NCBI GenBank assembly: GCA_020636195.1
Contig: JACJYH010000001.1
Location: 620,001-684,000 of the forward strand
Direction of reading: 5' to 3'
Length of the DNA stretch: 64,000 nt
From: Lewinellaceae bacterium
Lineage (GTDB): Bacteria; Bacteroidota; Bacteroidia; Chitinophagales; Saprospiraceae
Shown piece after piece: positions 17,934 to 27,523 of this stretch (within the stretch, counting starts at the first letter, position 1; every line of letters starts with the position of its first letter). The position numbers were made by a program, and so were the translations under genes. The notes under the pieces were generated by a model, which was not told where the DNA came from, did no database searches, and worked only from the letters and a program-made list of their open reading frames with translations.

Positions 17934-17981
17934 GTGCTTTGTCGCCAGTTTTGGCTATCGACAAAAACCGTCACAAAGCAC
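17934..17981 (+). repeat. Inverted repeat closing the second small-gene unit
   Basis: GTGCTTTGT (17934-17942) and ACAAAGCAC (17973-17981) are a perfect 9-bp inverted repeat separated by 30 bases, starting 3 bases after the stop codon. There is no T-tract after it. It could be a weak terminator or one end of the accessory unit. I compared it with integron attC sites, and the core consensus is not met. Confidence 0.5.
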
Positions 17982-18223
17982 AGCCATTATATATAAAAAG
18001 TAGGGATCTCACCCACCAAACCTATTTTAATATTATACATGTTCTGGCTTGATTTATTCTAATACCACTTTAGATTAAATTTTGCAATCAATTTCCAAAG
18101 CCTATCTCTCATTTTTACCAAGATATTATATTTGTAAATTGATTAACCACATAGACTAAATTAAAGAGGAAGCATAAAACATTCACACAAAACCCTTATT
18201 ATTGTACTTTAAATTGCTGATCA

Positions 18224-21200
18224 ATGGTACGGAAAATTATTGTTGGGTTGTTTTTGCTTTCATCCTTTCATGTCTGTGATGCACAGTTAGACTATGCTCA
18301 GTGGACTTCTATGGCTTGTAGAAACATTGGGCCCGCCGGCATGAGTGGTAGAATTACAGCTGTGGATGTGGACATTCATCATGACAACAACATTTACATA
18401 GGTTCTGCATCGGGTGGCGTATGGTATTCGGACAATTCCGGCACCACTTGGCACCCCATTTTCGATGATCAGGAGAATCTATCTATCGGTTCCATCAAAA
18501 TAAATCAACGGAATCCTGATGAGATATGGGTAGGAACGGGTGAAGGTAACCCACGGAATTCCATGAACATGGGTAAAGGAATCTATAAAAGCATCGACGG
18601 TGGAAAATCATGGAAAAATATGGGGCTCCAAAATACCAAGGTCATCCATAGAATCGCCATAGATCCAATAGATGGAAATGTGGTGTATGCAGCTGCTATG
18701 GGCAATCCGTGGGTGCCAAGCGAAGAAAGAGGTGTATTCAAGACTACAGATGGTGGAAAGACGTGGAAGAAAATTCTCTTTGTCAATGATCTCACCGGAG
18801 CAGCTGACATGGTGATGGATCCTTCCAATCCCAATAAGCTGATCGTGGCCATGTGGCAATATCAGCGCCAACCTTGGTATTTTAATTCAGGGGGAAGCGG
18901 TTCTGGTTTATTTATCACCTATGATGGTGGTGAGCACTGGGAAAAACTGACAGTTAATGATGGAATGCCCAAGGGAGATCTAGGGCGGATGGGACTCACC
19001 ATATCTGCATCAAATCCTGATATCATCTATGCCCTCATAGAAGCCAAAGAAAATGGCCTCTACAAATCTTCTGATGGTGGCAAAAAGTGGTCTTTGGTTT
19101 CTGATAAAAACATCGGCGACCGCCCTTTCTATTACTCTGAAATCTATGTGGATCCCCAAAATGAAAACACACTATACAACCTTTTTACCTACGTGACCAA
19201 GAGCATCGATGGAGGTAAAACATTCAAAATCATAGCAGATTATGGCAATCGCATCCACCCTGATCACCACGCATTTTGGATTCACCCAGAGCAACCGAAT
19301 TATCTTATCGATGGAAATGATGGCGGATTGAATATCTCTAAAGATGGTGGAGAAAACTGGCAATTTGTTACCAACATTCCTGTAGGTCAATTCTATCATA
19401 TCAATTATGACACCGCTTTTCCTTACAATATTTATGGAGGCTTACAAGACAATGGTTCTTGGGTCGGCCCGTCCGGAGTCCTAAAGCAAGGCGGTATAAG
19501 AAACAGCGATTTTCAGGAATTGTATTTCGGTGATGGATTTGATGTGGTGCCATTATTACACGATCCACGCTATGGTTATGCCATGTCACAGGGCGGCAAT
19601 GTGGGATTCTACGATAAATTGACAGGGAAAGTCCAATTTAGCAGGCCACTTCCACGGGATACAGCTGAAGTATTGCGGTTCAATTGGAATTCCGGCATTG
19701 CAAAAGATCCTTTCAATGACTGTGGTGTCTATTTCGGCAGCCAATTTTTGCACTATTCTGATGATTGTGGGTTATCTTGGGTTACCCTTTCAGATGATTT
19801 GACAACCAATGACAAAACAAAACAAAAGGCAGATCAAAGTGGTGGCTTGACATTGGATGCTACATTTGCAGAAAATTACACGACAATCCTTTGTATCGAA
19901 CCATCAAAGAGGAATGCAAACGAAATATGGGTGGGAACAGATGATGGAAATGTGCAAAAAACGTCTGATAAAGGCAAAACTTGGGTAAATCTCAATAAAA
20001 AACTCAAAGGATTACCTTCAGGTAGTTGGATATCCCAAATCGTGCAATCTGATGTTGACGTCAACGAATGGTGGATTGTAGCCAATAATTATAGGCAGGG
20101 AGAGGATGGCGCATACGTGTACCATACCGTGGATGGAGGAAAATCATTTGATAAAGCCACCAATGGAGACCAAATCGAGAGTTTTGTCTTATCCATTGCT
20201 CAAGATCATGAGGTGCCGAATTTGGTTTTTTTGGGAACTGATAATGGTTTGTACATTTCTTTTGATCGGGCAAAATCATGGCAATCGGTGGAGAAAATTT
20301 TGCCTCATGTGCAAGTTTCTGATTTAAAAATTCACCCTGTAGAAGATGACTTGATCATTGCTACTTTTGGTAGAGCAGTTTGGATTTGGGATGATATCAA
20401 TCCACTTAGGGATATTGCAAAGAATGGATTTGAGATTTTAAAAAACAATTTTAAAGTAATGTCCGGTGCTGATGGCTATTTAGTGTCCTACCGATCATTT
20501 GATGGCATCAGATTTTCAGGGCAAGGAGAATTTATAGGTCAAAATCGAAACTATCACGCTGCGAACATTAACATTTGGCTTAAACCAGACGGAATCGACA
20601 CCTTAGACAAAGTCAAAAAAGATAGTGCTGTGACGCAAGTGTATGATATGGAAGGAAATCTTGTCCGCACATTTTCCTCCAAACTGAAAGATGGGTTGAA
20701 TAGGATCACTTGGGATTTAAAAGCTGATGGCGTGGCAGGTTTTGACAGAAAGGTGAAAAGAGAACGTGCACTGTTGCCTTCAGGAAACCCAGTTTTATCT
20801 GGGGAATATAAAGCTGTTGTTACTTACCAAACATTCAAAGATTCCACATTTATCCTCGTAAAAGATGATCCGAGGTTATCTACTAGTTCTGAAGATAAGC
20901 AATTGATAGATGCATATAGCCGTCAATTAGATGAAATCAAAAAGGTGAGTGTGCGTCATTTTGACGATTTGAAAGACGCAAAAGCGTATTGTACGGCTAT
21001 GGATAAATTGGTTGAATTATTACCTCCTGACAAGAAATCTATGTATGTAAAAATTCAGAAAAGTGTAAAAGATACTTTAGACCAAATGATAAATCTGTAT
21101 CTCCCTCCTGAAAACCAAAAAGGAATTCAACGAAATCCCAACTTACTTTCAGGACGAATAGCGCAAGCAGAAAATTACGTGGAATCTCTCTGGAGAAAAC

Positions 21201-21358
21201 CACAGGGAAATGCAGCTAATGCAATCCAACAAGTCCGTGAAATAGCCGAAAGTATCAATAACAGGGTTGATAACTATTTAAAAAGTTCATGGTTGGAGTA
21301 TTTAGAAAAAATTCGGAAGTCTGAAATCTATTTGTTTGATAATGTAAAGAGGAACTGA
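18224..21358 (+). CDS. Secreted VPS10/sortilin-like beta-propeller protein with BNR repeats
   Basis: A 1044-residue secreted protein with signal peptide MVRKIIVGLFLLSSFHVCDA. It contains at least eight Asp-box (BNR) motifs: SIDGGKSW, TTDGGKTW, TYDGGEHW, SSDGGKKW, SIDGGKTF, SKDGGENW, TSDKGKTW and TVDGGKSF, which form the blades of a large propeller over residues 30-730. The opening WRNIGPAGMSGRITAV-type stretch (here CRNIGPAGMSGRITAV) is typical of a widespread Bacteroidota VPS10-domain family. Residues 750-1040 are a strand-rich, then helical, tail. No T9SS sorting domain was seen. The role is unknown; family members are often called glycosyl hydrolases only by propeller similarity. TATATTTG at 18127-18134 may be a -7 box. 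Confidence 0.82.
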   Translation: MVRKIIVGLFLLSSFHVCDAQLDYAQWTSMACRNIGPAGMSGRITAVDVDIHHDNNIYIGSASGGVWYSDNSGTTWHPIFDDQENLSIGSIKINQRNPDEIWVGTGEGNPRNSMNMGKGIYKSIDGGKSWKNMGLQNTKVIHRIAIDPIDGNVVYAAAMGNPWVPSEERGVFKTTDGGKTWKKILFVNDLTGAADMVMDPSNPNKLIVAMWQYQRQPWYFNSGGSGSGLFITYDGGEHWEKLTVNDGMPKGDLGRMGLTISASNPDIIYALIEAKENGLYKSSDGGKKWSLVSDKNIGDRPFYYSEIYVDPQNENTLYNLFTYVTKSIDGGKTFKIIADYGNRIHPDHHAFWIHPEQPNYLIDGNDGGLNISKDGGENWQFVTNIPVGQFYHINYDTAFPYNIYGGLQDNGSWVGPSGVLKQGGIRNSDFQELYFGDGFDVVPLLHDPRYGYAMSQGGNVGFYDKLTGKVQFSRPLPRDTAEVLRFNWNSGIAKDPFNDCGVYFGSQFLHYSDDCGLSWVTLSDDLTTNDKTKQKADQSGGLTLDATFAENYTTILCIEPSKRNANEIWVGTDDGNVQKTSDKGKTWVNLNKKLKGLPSGSWISQIVQSDVDVNEWWIVANNYRQGEDGAYVYHTVDGGKSFDKATNGDQIESFVLSIAQDHEVPNLVFLGTDNGLYISFDRAKSWQSVEKILPHVQVSDLKIHPVEDDLIIATFGRAVWIWDDINPLRDIAKNGFEILKNNFKVMSGADGYLVSYRSFDGIRFSGQGEFIGQNRNYHAANINIWLKPDGIDTLDKVKKDSAVTQVYDMEGNLVRTFSSKLKDGLNRITWDLKADGVAGFDRKVKRERALLPSGNPVLSGEYKAVVTYQTFKDSTFILVKDDPRLSTSSEDKQLIDAYSRQLDEIKKVSVRHFDDLKDAKAYCTAMDKLVELLPPDKKSMYVKIQKSVKDTLDQMINLYLPPENQKGIQRNPNLLSGRIAQAENYVESLWRKPQGNAANAIQQVREIAESINNRVDNYLKSSWLEYLEKIRKSEIYLFDNVKRN

Positions 21359-21382
21359 TTTGTAAAAAAAGTAATAGAAAAA

Positions 21383-22759
21383 GTGAAAAAAATAACAGGG
21401 AAAATATCATACCTTTGGATATTCGCAATCGGATTGCTATTACGACTTATTGGCATATTTCGACTTGACTTAGGTGAGTGGGATGAGCGATACCATGCAT
21501 TGGTAGCCAAAAACCTGATGATACATCCGCTCAAACCGGCATTGATCACCGACGGCTTGTTACCGCTAAATGCCCTTGATTGGTCTATGTGTGATGTATG
21601 GTTGGCAAAGCCACCCTTGGCTATGTGGTTGATGGCTGTCAGCATGAAAATATTTGGTATCAATGAAATTGGCCTCAGACTTCCATCTATCATAATTTCT
21701 TTAGGTAGCCTATATTTGACCTGTAAAATAGGCAAAAAACTCTTCAATAAAACCATTGCACTGTGGGCTGTATTTTTTTATGGAGTCAATGGATTATTGT
21801 ATGAAATCAACACAGGAATCATTGCCGGAGACCACGTGGATACATTGTTTTTCTTCCTATTTCAGCTCTCAATCTTTATAATTTTAAAGGACACGCCAAA
21901 TCAAACAAGAAGGACATCCATCCAAATAGGTATATTAACGGGTTTGGCATTTCTTACAAAATGGACCATGGCATGCTTCATCCCCTTGGTAATCATACCA
22001 ATATTTTGGTTGCAGTCAAAACGCTTTAGAGATATGATTGTATTTGTGGCGTTAATGGTGATTTTTGCTACTTGCACAGCTGCTCCTTGGTTGGTCTATA
22101 TTGTATATCATTTCCCTTATGAAGCAAAAAACATACTCTTTACTATGGTTACACCAGTCACCGAAGTCATACAAGAGCATGGAGGCGGATGGTACTATTA
22201 TTTGAATACTATGCGCATCAATATCCATGAAGGCATCTATCTTCCACTGCTTTTTTTGATTTTTGTTTTGTGGAAAAAACCCTCACAGAAATTATGGATA
22301 ATGGCGATCTGGATCGGACTACCATTGGTTTTACTATCAATTTTTGCAACAAAAAGGGAAGTATATCTGATGATGCTTGCAACGCCATTTTTCTTGACTA
22401 CAGGTTACTTCTTAAATGTTTTGTATCACCTGATACGTTTGAAAGGGAGAAAAATATTGGCGTGGGCTCTTCCTATACTTTTTGTGCTCATTTCCCTACG
22501 GTACACCGTGGAGAGAGTGAAACCTTGGGTTCCAAGAGGAGTGAAACCAACCTATAGATCGGAAATAGAGCGTGTACTATCATCTGCCAAAGTACCGGCA
22601 GATTCAATCATTTTGGTCAATGAACCACACTATATTGAAGCGAGATTTTACTATGGAGTAATAGGTTATCGGTATGTTTCCGATCAAGATATTGATCTGT
22701 GGACTTCAAAAGGCTATAAGGTCTTCTCATGGTCAAATGGCAATTACCTTAGCAAATAA
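21383..22759 (+). CDS. ArnT/PMT-like glycosyltransferase family 39 membrane protein
   Basis: A 458-residue membrane protein with about 10 helices. The first loop carries LGEWDERYHALVAKN, the acidic DE pair of PMT/ArnT-type enzymes that move a sugar from a polyprenyl-phosphate carrier onto lipid or protein outside the inner membrane. GLRLPSIIISLGSLYLTCKI and LTGLAFLTKWTMACFIPLV are also typical of the PMT_2 group. The start is GTG, 24 bases after the VPS10-like gene. Acceptor and sugar cannot be told from the sequence. It converges with a minus-strand gene only 5 bases away. Confidence 0.82.
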   Translation: MKKITGKISYLWIFAIGLLLRLIGIFRLDLGEWDERYHALVAKNLMIHPLKPALITDGLLPLNALDWSMCDVWLAKPPLAMWLMAVSMKIFGINEIGLRLPSIIISLGSLYLTCKIGKKLFNKTIALWAVFFYGVNGLLYEINTGIIAGDHVDTLFFFLFQLSIFIILKDTPNQTRRTSIQIGILTGLAFLTKWTMACFIPLVIIPIFWLQSKRFRDMIVFVALMVIFATCTAAPWLVYIVYHFPYEAKNILFTMVTPVTEVIQEHGGGWYYYLNTMRINIHEGIYLPLLFLIFVLWKKPSQKLWIMAIWIGLPLVLLSIFATKREVYLMMLATPFFLTTGYFLNVLYHLIRLKGRKILAWALPILFVLISLRYTVERVKPWVPRGVKPTYRSEIERVLSSAKVPADSIILVNEPHYIEARFYYGVIGYRYVSDQDIDLWTSKGYKVFSWSNGNYLSK

Positions 22760-22764
22760 AGCAT

Positions 22765-23742
22765 CTAAGCATGGGCAAATTTGTCTAATTCCTGATCGAA
22801 GTTGAGATAGGGTTGTTTTTTAACCAACCGATGGATTTTTTCAGTGTATCTTTTTTTGAAGTCTATGCTTTCTGCGGAATTACTTTGAAATAAAGTATGT
22901 GCGCCGGCATTTAAAATGTCTTGAACTTCTTTCAAAACATCCAATGTTTGGGTATTGAAGTAATGGTCTGAAAATTTTTCCCAAATATACTGAATGGCGT
23001 TTTGTGCCGGATGGATCAGGTCATCTGAATAAAATCTATAGTCTCTCAGGTCATCCATAAGCCATTCATAAGCAGGAAAATAGGAGACGTTTTGCAAATT
23101 TTCAGTGAGTGTGTGTGCCACTTCTATCAAACGGGCTTTGCTTCTTTGGTTTTCTATGATGCCGTCCTTGATATGACGTACCGGACTGACAGTAATCACG
23201 ATATGGACATTTGGGTTAAACTGTTGTATCCGGAGAATGACATTGTTAAGTGCTTCCAAGGAATCTTGGAGTGGTAACAAGGTCTTGGTAAACATGGATG
23301 AGGGTAACTTATGGCAGTTTGAAACGACTTCCTTGGAATCATTCAAAACATAAGCATAAGAGGTGCCAAGTGTGATGAAGATATAATGTGCTTTTCTAAG
23401 GTTGTTGTGCGTGAGATCTATTGCTGTTTTGATATTGACTATAGTAGTATTCTGATCAGATGATGATAGTACACTGTGGTAATCAGGGTGTACCCAAATG
23501 CCTTGACTATGGTGCAATTGATCAATTGATGGGTAAGATTTATCGATAGCTGACTGCAGTACTTTACTGATAGAAATTGGATTGAAGATGGTGCCAAAAG
23601 GATTTATTGTGACATTAAATTTATATTTTTGCATGATTAATCCCATATTTTGCGAAAAACAGGAACCGATAAACATCACAGGATCTTCGTAGGAGATGGG
23701 ATTTGGGTTTGGAACTATGCTAAGCTCTGTTCTAAATTTCAT
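22765..23742 (-). CDS. GSCFA-domain protein
   Basis: A 325-residue cytosolic protein. Near the N-terminus MFIGSCFSQNMG carries the family's namesake GSCFA-type motif, and TLGTSYAYVLNDSKEVVSNC and FYSDDLIHPAQNAIQYIW (a D-x-x-H pair as in SGNH hydrolases) fit the whole domain. The serine in GSCFS with the later Asp/His pair suggests an SGNH-like hydrolase fold, but no substrate is known. It is a single-gene minus-strand unit, convergent with the transferase and divergent from the gene at 23774, with a 31-base gap to the latter that must hold both promoters. Confidence 0.87.
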   Translation of the reverse strand: MKFRTELSIVPNPNPISYEDPVMFIGSCFSQNMGLIMQKYKFNVTINPFGTIFNPISISKVLQSAIDKSYPSIDQLHHSQGIWVHPDYHSVLSSSDQNTTIVNIKTAIDLTHNNLRKAHYIFITLGTSYAYVLNDSKEVVSNCHKLPSSMFTKTLLPLQDSLEALNNVILRIQQFNPNVHIVITVSPVRHIKDGIIENQRSKARLIEVAHTLTENLQNVSYFPAYEWLMDDLRDYRFYSDDLIHPAQNAIQYIWEKFSDHYFNTQTLDVLKEVQDILNAGAHTLFQSNSAESIDFKKRYTEKIHRLVKKQPYLNFDQELDKFAHA

Positions 23743-23773
23743 TTGATTTACTTTAAGTGAACCATAGATTGGA

Positions 23774-25111
23774 ATGACTTTTAAAATAAGTTCTATTTTT
23801 CATCGGCAACAGGAAGAACCAAAAATACAATTTGGGCGCTCCGGATATACGTCGCCAAACCCACAAATATATAGACATTGGGACAATGCGGTGGCATTTT
23901 TTGAAAATGAAAAGTACCTTGCGTCATTCAAAAGTATTTTGCAGTTCTTACACGGGAAAAACCCGTCGGTGTCATTTGCTGAAAATGGACATAGATTGCA
24001 GTTTTCTATGTTGCATGGATCAAAGATCATTTTTGGACATTCAAATGCTAAAAAATTCACAGCCTATGCACAAATAGTTTCAGTAGAATCACTGCCTTCG
24101 CAGGTCGCAAAAACCTTGCTCGAAATCAATCATCACTTGGAGTTTTGCTCATATTCCATCGACAAAGACCAATGTATCATGTTGCGATTTGAGTTATGTA
24201 TAGAAGATGCATCTCCGTATAAGATTTATAATGGTCTTCAGGAATTGGTTTTTGAAGCAGATAGACAAGATGATGTTTTGGGCAACCAATATCCGGAGTT
24301 ACATCCTATAAATACCTACCATGTTGGTGCAGTTTCATCCAAAATTGCCAGCACCAAGTATGAATTTTTAAAGGCTCAAATCATGGAAGTTGAGCAGGAT
24401 CTCAAGCAATTAGATGCTATCAAAACAACACTTCCGGGTGCCATTTCCTATGTACTTTTGGATTTCTTTTATAACATAGATTATCTGATCAAACCTCAAG
24501 GAAAATTGATGGAACACATCAGGGATGTACACGATACATTTTTTAGTGTCAATACCATGGATGTTTTACAGAAAAATGATGCTCTACTTCAAACCATCCA
24601 AGAGATAAAAGATATGGATTTTGACAGTTTCAAAAGGGAATTATACGAGACGTACGCCGACTTCGACCAAGTGAATTCCTTTGAGCCGTATTCCATTCAG
24701 GATGTTGTCAAAGCACAATTAAAAGATTTGGAATGGTATAAAAATAATGGGTATGATATTGTTTCCAAGGCCATTTGTGGCTTTATCATCGGCTACAGTT
24801 TTTATACGTTATCACTGACACCATCACTGAAATCATTGCTACACACTTTTTATATGGTTCGATATGCACACTTCTTTGGTGAATTGGGTTATCACACATC
24901 GGCATACATCGACAAAGGAAATAAGCTTAAATTGGGAAAAATCAAGGAGTATATTAAAAATGGTTTTAACAATGAAAAAAATAATTGGGCGGTCAATGTG
25001 AAAAAGTTAAAGTCACAGGAGATTGATAGATTTTATATTGAATACGTGGATATGTTGGCGGAGATGAATTTCATTAATCCCAATTCAAATTCCGGTAGAA
25101 ATGTCTCATAA
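23774..25111 (+). CDS. Conserved hypothetical protein with chaperone-like N-terminal domain
   Basis: Not recognised. The 445-residue protein has no signal peptide or membrane helix. Residues about 75-180 (KIIFGHSNAKKFTAYAQI, LLEINHHLEFCSYSIDKDQC) show alternating strands and a helix reminiscent of YbjN/type III chaperone-like domains. Residues about 195-330 are helical with many charged residues and coiled-coil tendency. A moderately hydrophobic helical region follows (AICGFIIGYSFYTLSLT). It overlaps the next gene by 11 bases, implying joint action. The N-terminal domain resembles the C-terminal half of the neighbour, a link not explained by any system I know. Confidence 0.7.
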   Translation: MTFKISSIFHRQQEEPKIQFGRSGYTSPNPQIYRHWDNAVAFFENEKYLASFKSILQFLHGKNPSVSFAENGHRLQFSMLHGSKIIFGHSNAKKFTAYAQIVSVESLPSQVAKTLLEINHHLEFCSYSIDKDQCIMLRFELCIEDASPYKIYNGLQELVFEADRQDDVLGNQYPELHPINTYHVGAVSSKIASTKYEFLKAQIMEVEQDLKQLDAIKTTLPGAISYVLLDFFYNIDYLIKPQGKLMEHIRDVHDTFFSVNTMDVLQKNDALLQTIQEIKDMDFDSFKRELYETYADFDQVNSFEPYSIQDVVKAQLKDLEWYKNNGYDIVSKAICGFIIGYSFYTLSLTPSLKSLLHTFYMVRYAHFFGELGYHTSAYIDKGNKLKLGKIKEYIKNGFNNEKNNWAVNVKKLKSQEIDRFYIEYVDMLAEMNFINPNSNSGRNVS

Positions 25112-26144
25112 TTTTATAAAAAATGTTGTTGGCGTCGAAACCCAATTTACGATAGGAACGGGATTTCTTTGGCCGGGCACCAATCTCGTCATCACACATA
25201 TTCTCAATGTGAGGGATCAAAAACAAGTAAAATTATTTTTTGATGAAGATCGCTGGGAAGAAGGAAAATTGATTTTTGTGGATTGTGAAAACTCGATAGC
25301 AATATTTAGATATGAGAAGACTAACGAATTGTCTGACAGTTTTTTTCAACCATTACCTCTTCAGATAGGTCACGAATGGATATTTGCACATTTTATTTCT
25401 CCTCTACGCATTGAATATCACACATGTTTTATGGAAAAACAACAAATGCATCAAAACAAAATAGCATTCAATGGAGTGGAACATAACATTATAAATGGGA
25501 GCATCATTTTTGATAAGGATGATGGATGTGGTATGGTCATTGATATATTAGATGATCAATGTGTGTCAACGTTGGATTTTTCTACAATCAGTCAGTATAT
25601 TGGAAAACTTATGATTCAAGACATTGGCGTCACCAAGTATCGATGTAACAACGATAAAATCGGTAAAAAAGAGGACTTTAACACCGACATTTATCCTTGT
25701 TCATGTTGCATTTTGGCTAATCACATATCCGAATCAGGAACTCGATTTGGCATTGATTTTATTATAGAGCAATGTATTGAAAATTGGGGATACAATGTTG
25801 CTATGTCAAGGAAAGGATCGCATCAATGGGAATTGGTTAAGCCTTCTCTAAAAATTACCATAACATACCATGAGAAGTCGGGATTCATCGTCGCTGATAT
25901 CTTTTTTGGTCGGGTTCCTTTGGAGAAAAGTGATGCATTATTCCAGTTTTTATTGAGAGAAAATCAAAATCTAGAATTTGTATTCTTTTCTATCCAAGAG
26001 AGGGAAGTCTATTTGTCATTAAAACTTATAGACCAATACATCCATGAGAAAATATTGAATAAATATATGGCAGCTTTGATTTTTGCGGGAGAGCATTATG
26101 CTCCTATTTTGTTATCGGAGTATGAATGTTTGCCGAATCTTTAG
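25101..26144 (+). CDS. Protein with degenerate trypsin-like domain fused to chaperone-like domain
   Basis: A 347-residue protein. Its first half resembles a trypsin/HtrA-like fold: VVGVETQFTIGTGFLWPGTN then LVITHILNV matches the region around the catalytic His, and ENSIAIFRY matches the strand that carries the Asp, here replaced by Asn. The serine loop equivalent, NIINGSIIFDKDDGCGMVID, has lost the GNSGG pattern. The protease is therefore probably inactive. The second half (residues about 210-345; GTRFGIDFIIEQCIENWGY) again looks chaperone-like, like the preceding gene. There is no signal peptide. Likely a binding protein rather than an enzyme; the partner is unknown. Confidence 0.65.
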   Translation: MSHNFIKNVVGVETQFTIGTGFLWPGTNLVITHILNVRDQKQVKLFFDEDRWEEGKLIFVDCENSIAIFRYEKTNELSDSFFQPLPLQIGHEWIFAHFISPLRIEYHTCFMEKQQMHQNKIAFNGVEHNIINGSIIFDKDDGCGMVIDILDDQCVSTLDFSTISQYIGKLMIQDIGVTKYRCNNDKIGKKEDFNTDIYPCSCCILANHISESGTRFGIDFIIEQCIENWGYNVAMSRKGSHQWELVKPSLKITITYHEKSGFIVADIFFGRVPLEKSDALFQFLLRENQNLEFVFFSIQEREVYLSLKLIDQYIHEKILNKYMAALIFAGEHYAPILLSEYECLPNL

Positions 26145-26275
26145 CATAATTACTTTGACTGTTAACATATTTTTTTATAAAATTTTTCAAACTGACATAC
26201 ACCCATTGGTATAATTTTCCTAATTTTAGCCTCTGTTTTGAATCATTCAATCGATAGATTTTAAAAATTTTATAT

Positions 26276-27349
26276 ATGATTAAGGTCATTTTGAAAACAA
26301 GTGTATTTTGTATTGCATTCATGTTCAGCACATTACATGCGCAAGACATCCATTTTACACAATTTTATATGTCGCCGTTGAACCTCAATCCGGCACTTAC
26401 GGGTGTATTGAATTGTAAAACAAGGCTTATTGCAAACTATAGGAATCAATGGTCAGCAGTATTGGTAGCCAATGCATACAATACATATTCTGTTTCATAT
26501 GATCAAAAAATTCCGGTAGGGAGAGAGGATTATTTTGGAATTGGTGGATCACTTTGGGGTGATGTAGCGGGCGCTGCCAGATTTGGTACCACGCAAGGAA
26601 GGCTTTCCTTATCATATAGTAAGAAAATGGCCGGTTACCGCAAAAAAGCCAGTTATCTCGTGATAGGTGCGGATTTAGGGCTGGCTCAAAGGGGCGTCAG
26701 TGGAGATGATTTACGTTGGCCAAGCCAGATAGACCAATCTGGATGGGATCCGACTAGAGGTTTTGACGAGCTTAGCAATGTGGATCGTAGTTTTCTCTAT
26801 GCAGATATGTCTGCCGGACTTTTATGGTTCAGCGTTATAGATAATTATACAAACTGGTACTTAGGTGCAGCATTGCACCATTTGAACAGACCAACCGTAT
26901 CATTTTTCGGCGACCAAGAAAAAAGCGGTAGATTGTATAGTAAGTACACAGTCCACGCCGGATTGCAGTATCCCATTGCCAGAAAAATATCCATTTTGCC
27001 GTTTGGTGTATTTATGGCACAAGGACCACATAGATCACTCAATGCAGGTACAAACTTCAGATTTGCTTTAGGCCCATCCAGAACTTCTAACCAATCTTGG
27101 GAAGTTGGTGCATGGTATAGAATAGGTAATAAGGTCAATATCAATGACGCACTCAAGACAAGCCTTCACTCAGATGCTATCATAATTTCCACAAGATTCA
27201 ATTATGAAGAGTTCGGTATAGGCTTCAGTTATGACATCAATATTTCAGGTTTAGCGAAGGCAGCCACAGGAAACGGTGCCTTTGAATTTTCACTGAATTA
27301 TAATATATGTGGTCCTGAAAGTAGAGGTGTTTATTGTCCGAGATTTTAA
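26276..27349 (+). CDS. PorP/SprF family type IX secretion-associated outer-membrane protein
   Basis: A 357-residue protein with a signal peptide (MIKVILKTSVFCIAF, cleavage after LHAQ). HFTQFYMSPLNLNPALTGV at the mature N-terminus is the family signature, and the rest alternates short hydrophobic strands as expected for a beta-barrel. PorP/SprF proteins are outer-membrane parts or accessories of T9SS, often paired with large gliding-type adhesins (as SprB with SprF). Here no adhesin gene is adjacent; the window's T9SS cargo (M4 peptidase, giant protein, LRR proteins) lies elsewhere. It probably forms a single-gene unit. Confidence 0.9.
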   Translation: MIKVILKTSVFCIAFMFSTLHAQDIHFTQFYMSPLNLNPALTGVLNCKTRLIANYRNQWSAVLVANAYNTYSVSYDQKIPVGREDYFGIGGSLWGDVAGAARFGTTQGRLSLSYSKKMAGYRKKASYLVIGADLGLAQRGVSGDDLRWPSQIDQSGWDPTRGFDELSNVDRSFLYADMSAGLLWFSVIDNYTNWYLGAALHHLNRPTVSFFGDQEKSGRLYSKYTVHAGLQYPIARKISILPFGVFMAQGPHRSLNAGTNFRFALGPSRTSNQSWEVGAWYRIGNKVNINDALKTSLHSDAIIISTRFNYEEFGIGFSYDINISGLAKAATGNGAFEFSLNYNICGPESRGVYCPRF

Positions 27350-27452
27350 TAAGCAAATCATAGGTTTGCCTTTCATTGTTGTGTTTTTCTGATACATTAT
27401 AGGAAGCACTCACCCGTACTTAAGAAGTAATATTCCCCCTGATTTTTAATGT

Positions 27453-27486
27453 CATCTATAACCTATCATTAAGGATATTATAGATG
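27453..27486. repeat. 9-bp inverted repeat upstream of bactofilin gene
   Basis: CATCTATAA (27453-27461) and TTATAGATG (27478-27486) are perfectly complementary across a 16-base spacer containing CCT and AGG. There is no T-tract. It lies about 100 bases after the PorP/SprF stop and 38 bases before the bactofilin start, so it could be an operator or an mRNA hairpin. Confidence 0.4.
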
Positions 27487-27523
27487 GCAAGATTTGTAAT
27501 TAGTAATTTAAAAATTTTTGTGT

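Noticed and set aside
17934..17981. Possible integron attC site
   Set aside because: There is a good inverted repeat, but the flanking RYYYAAC and GTTRRRY core sites are absent and no integron integrase is in the window.
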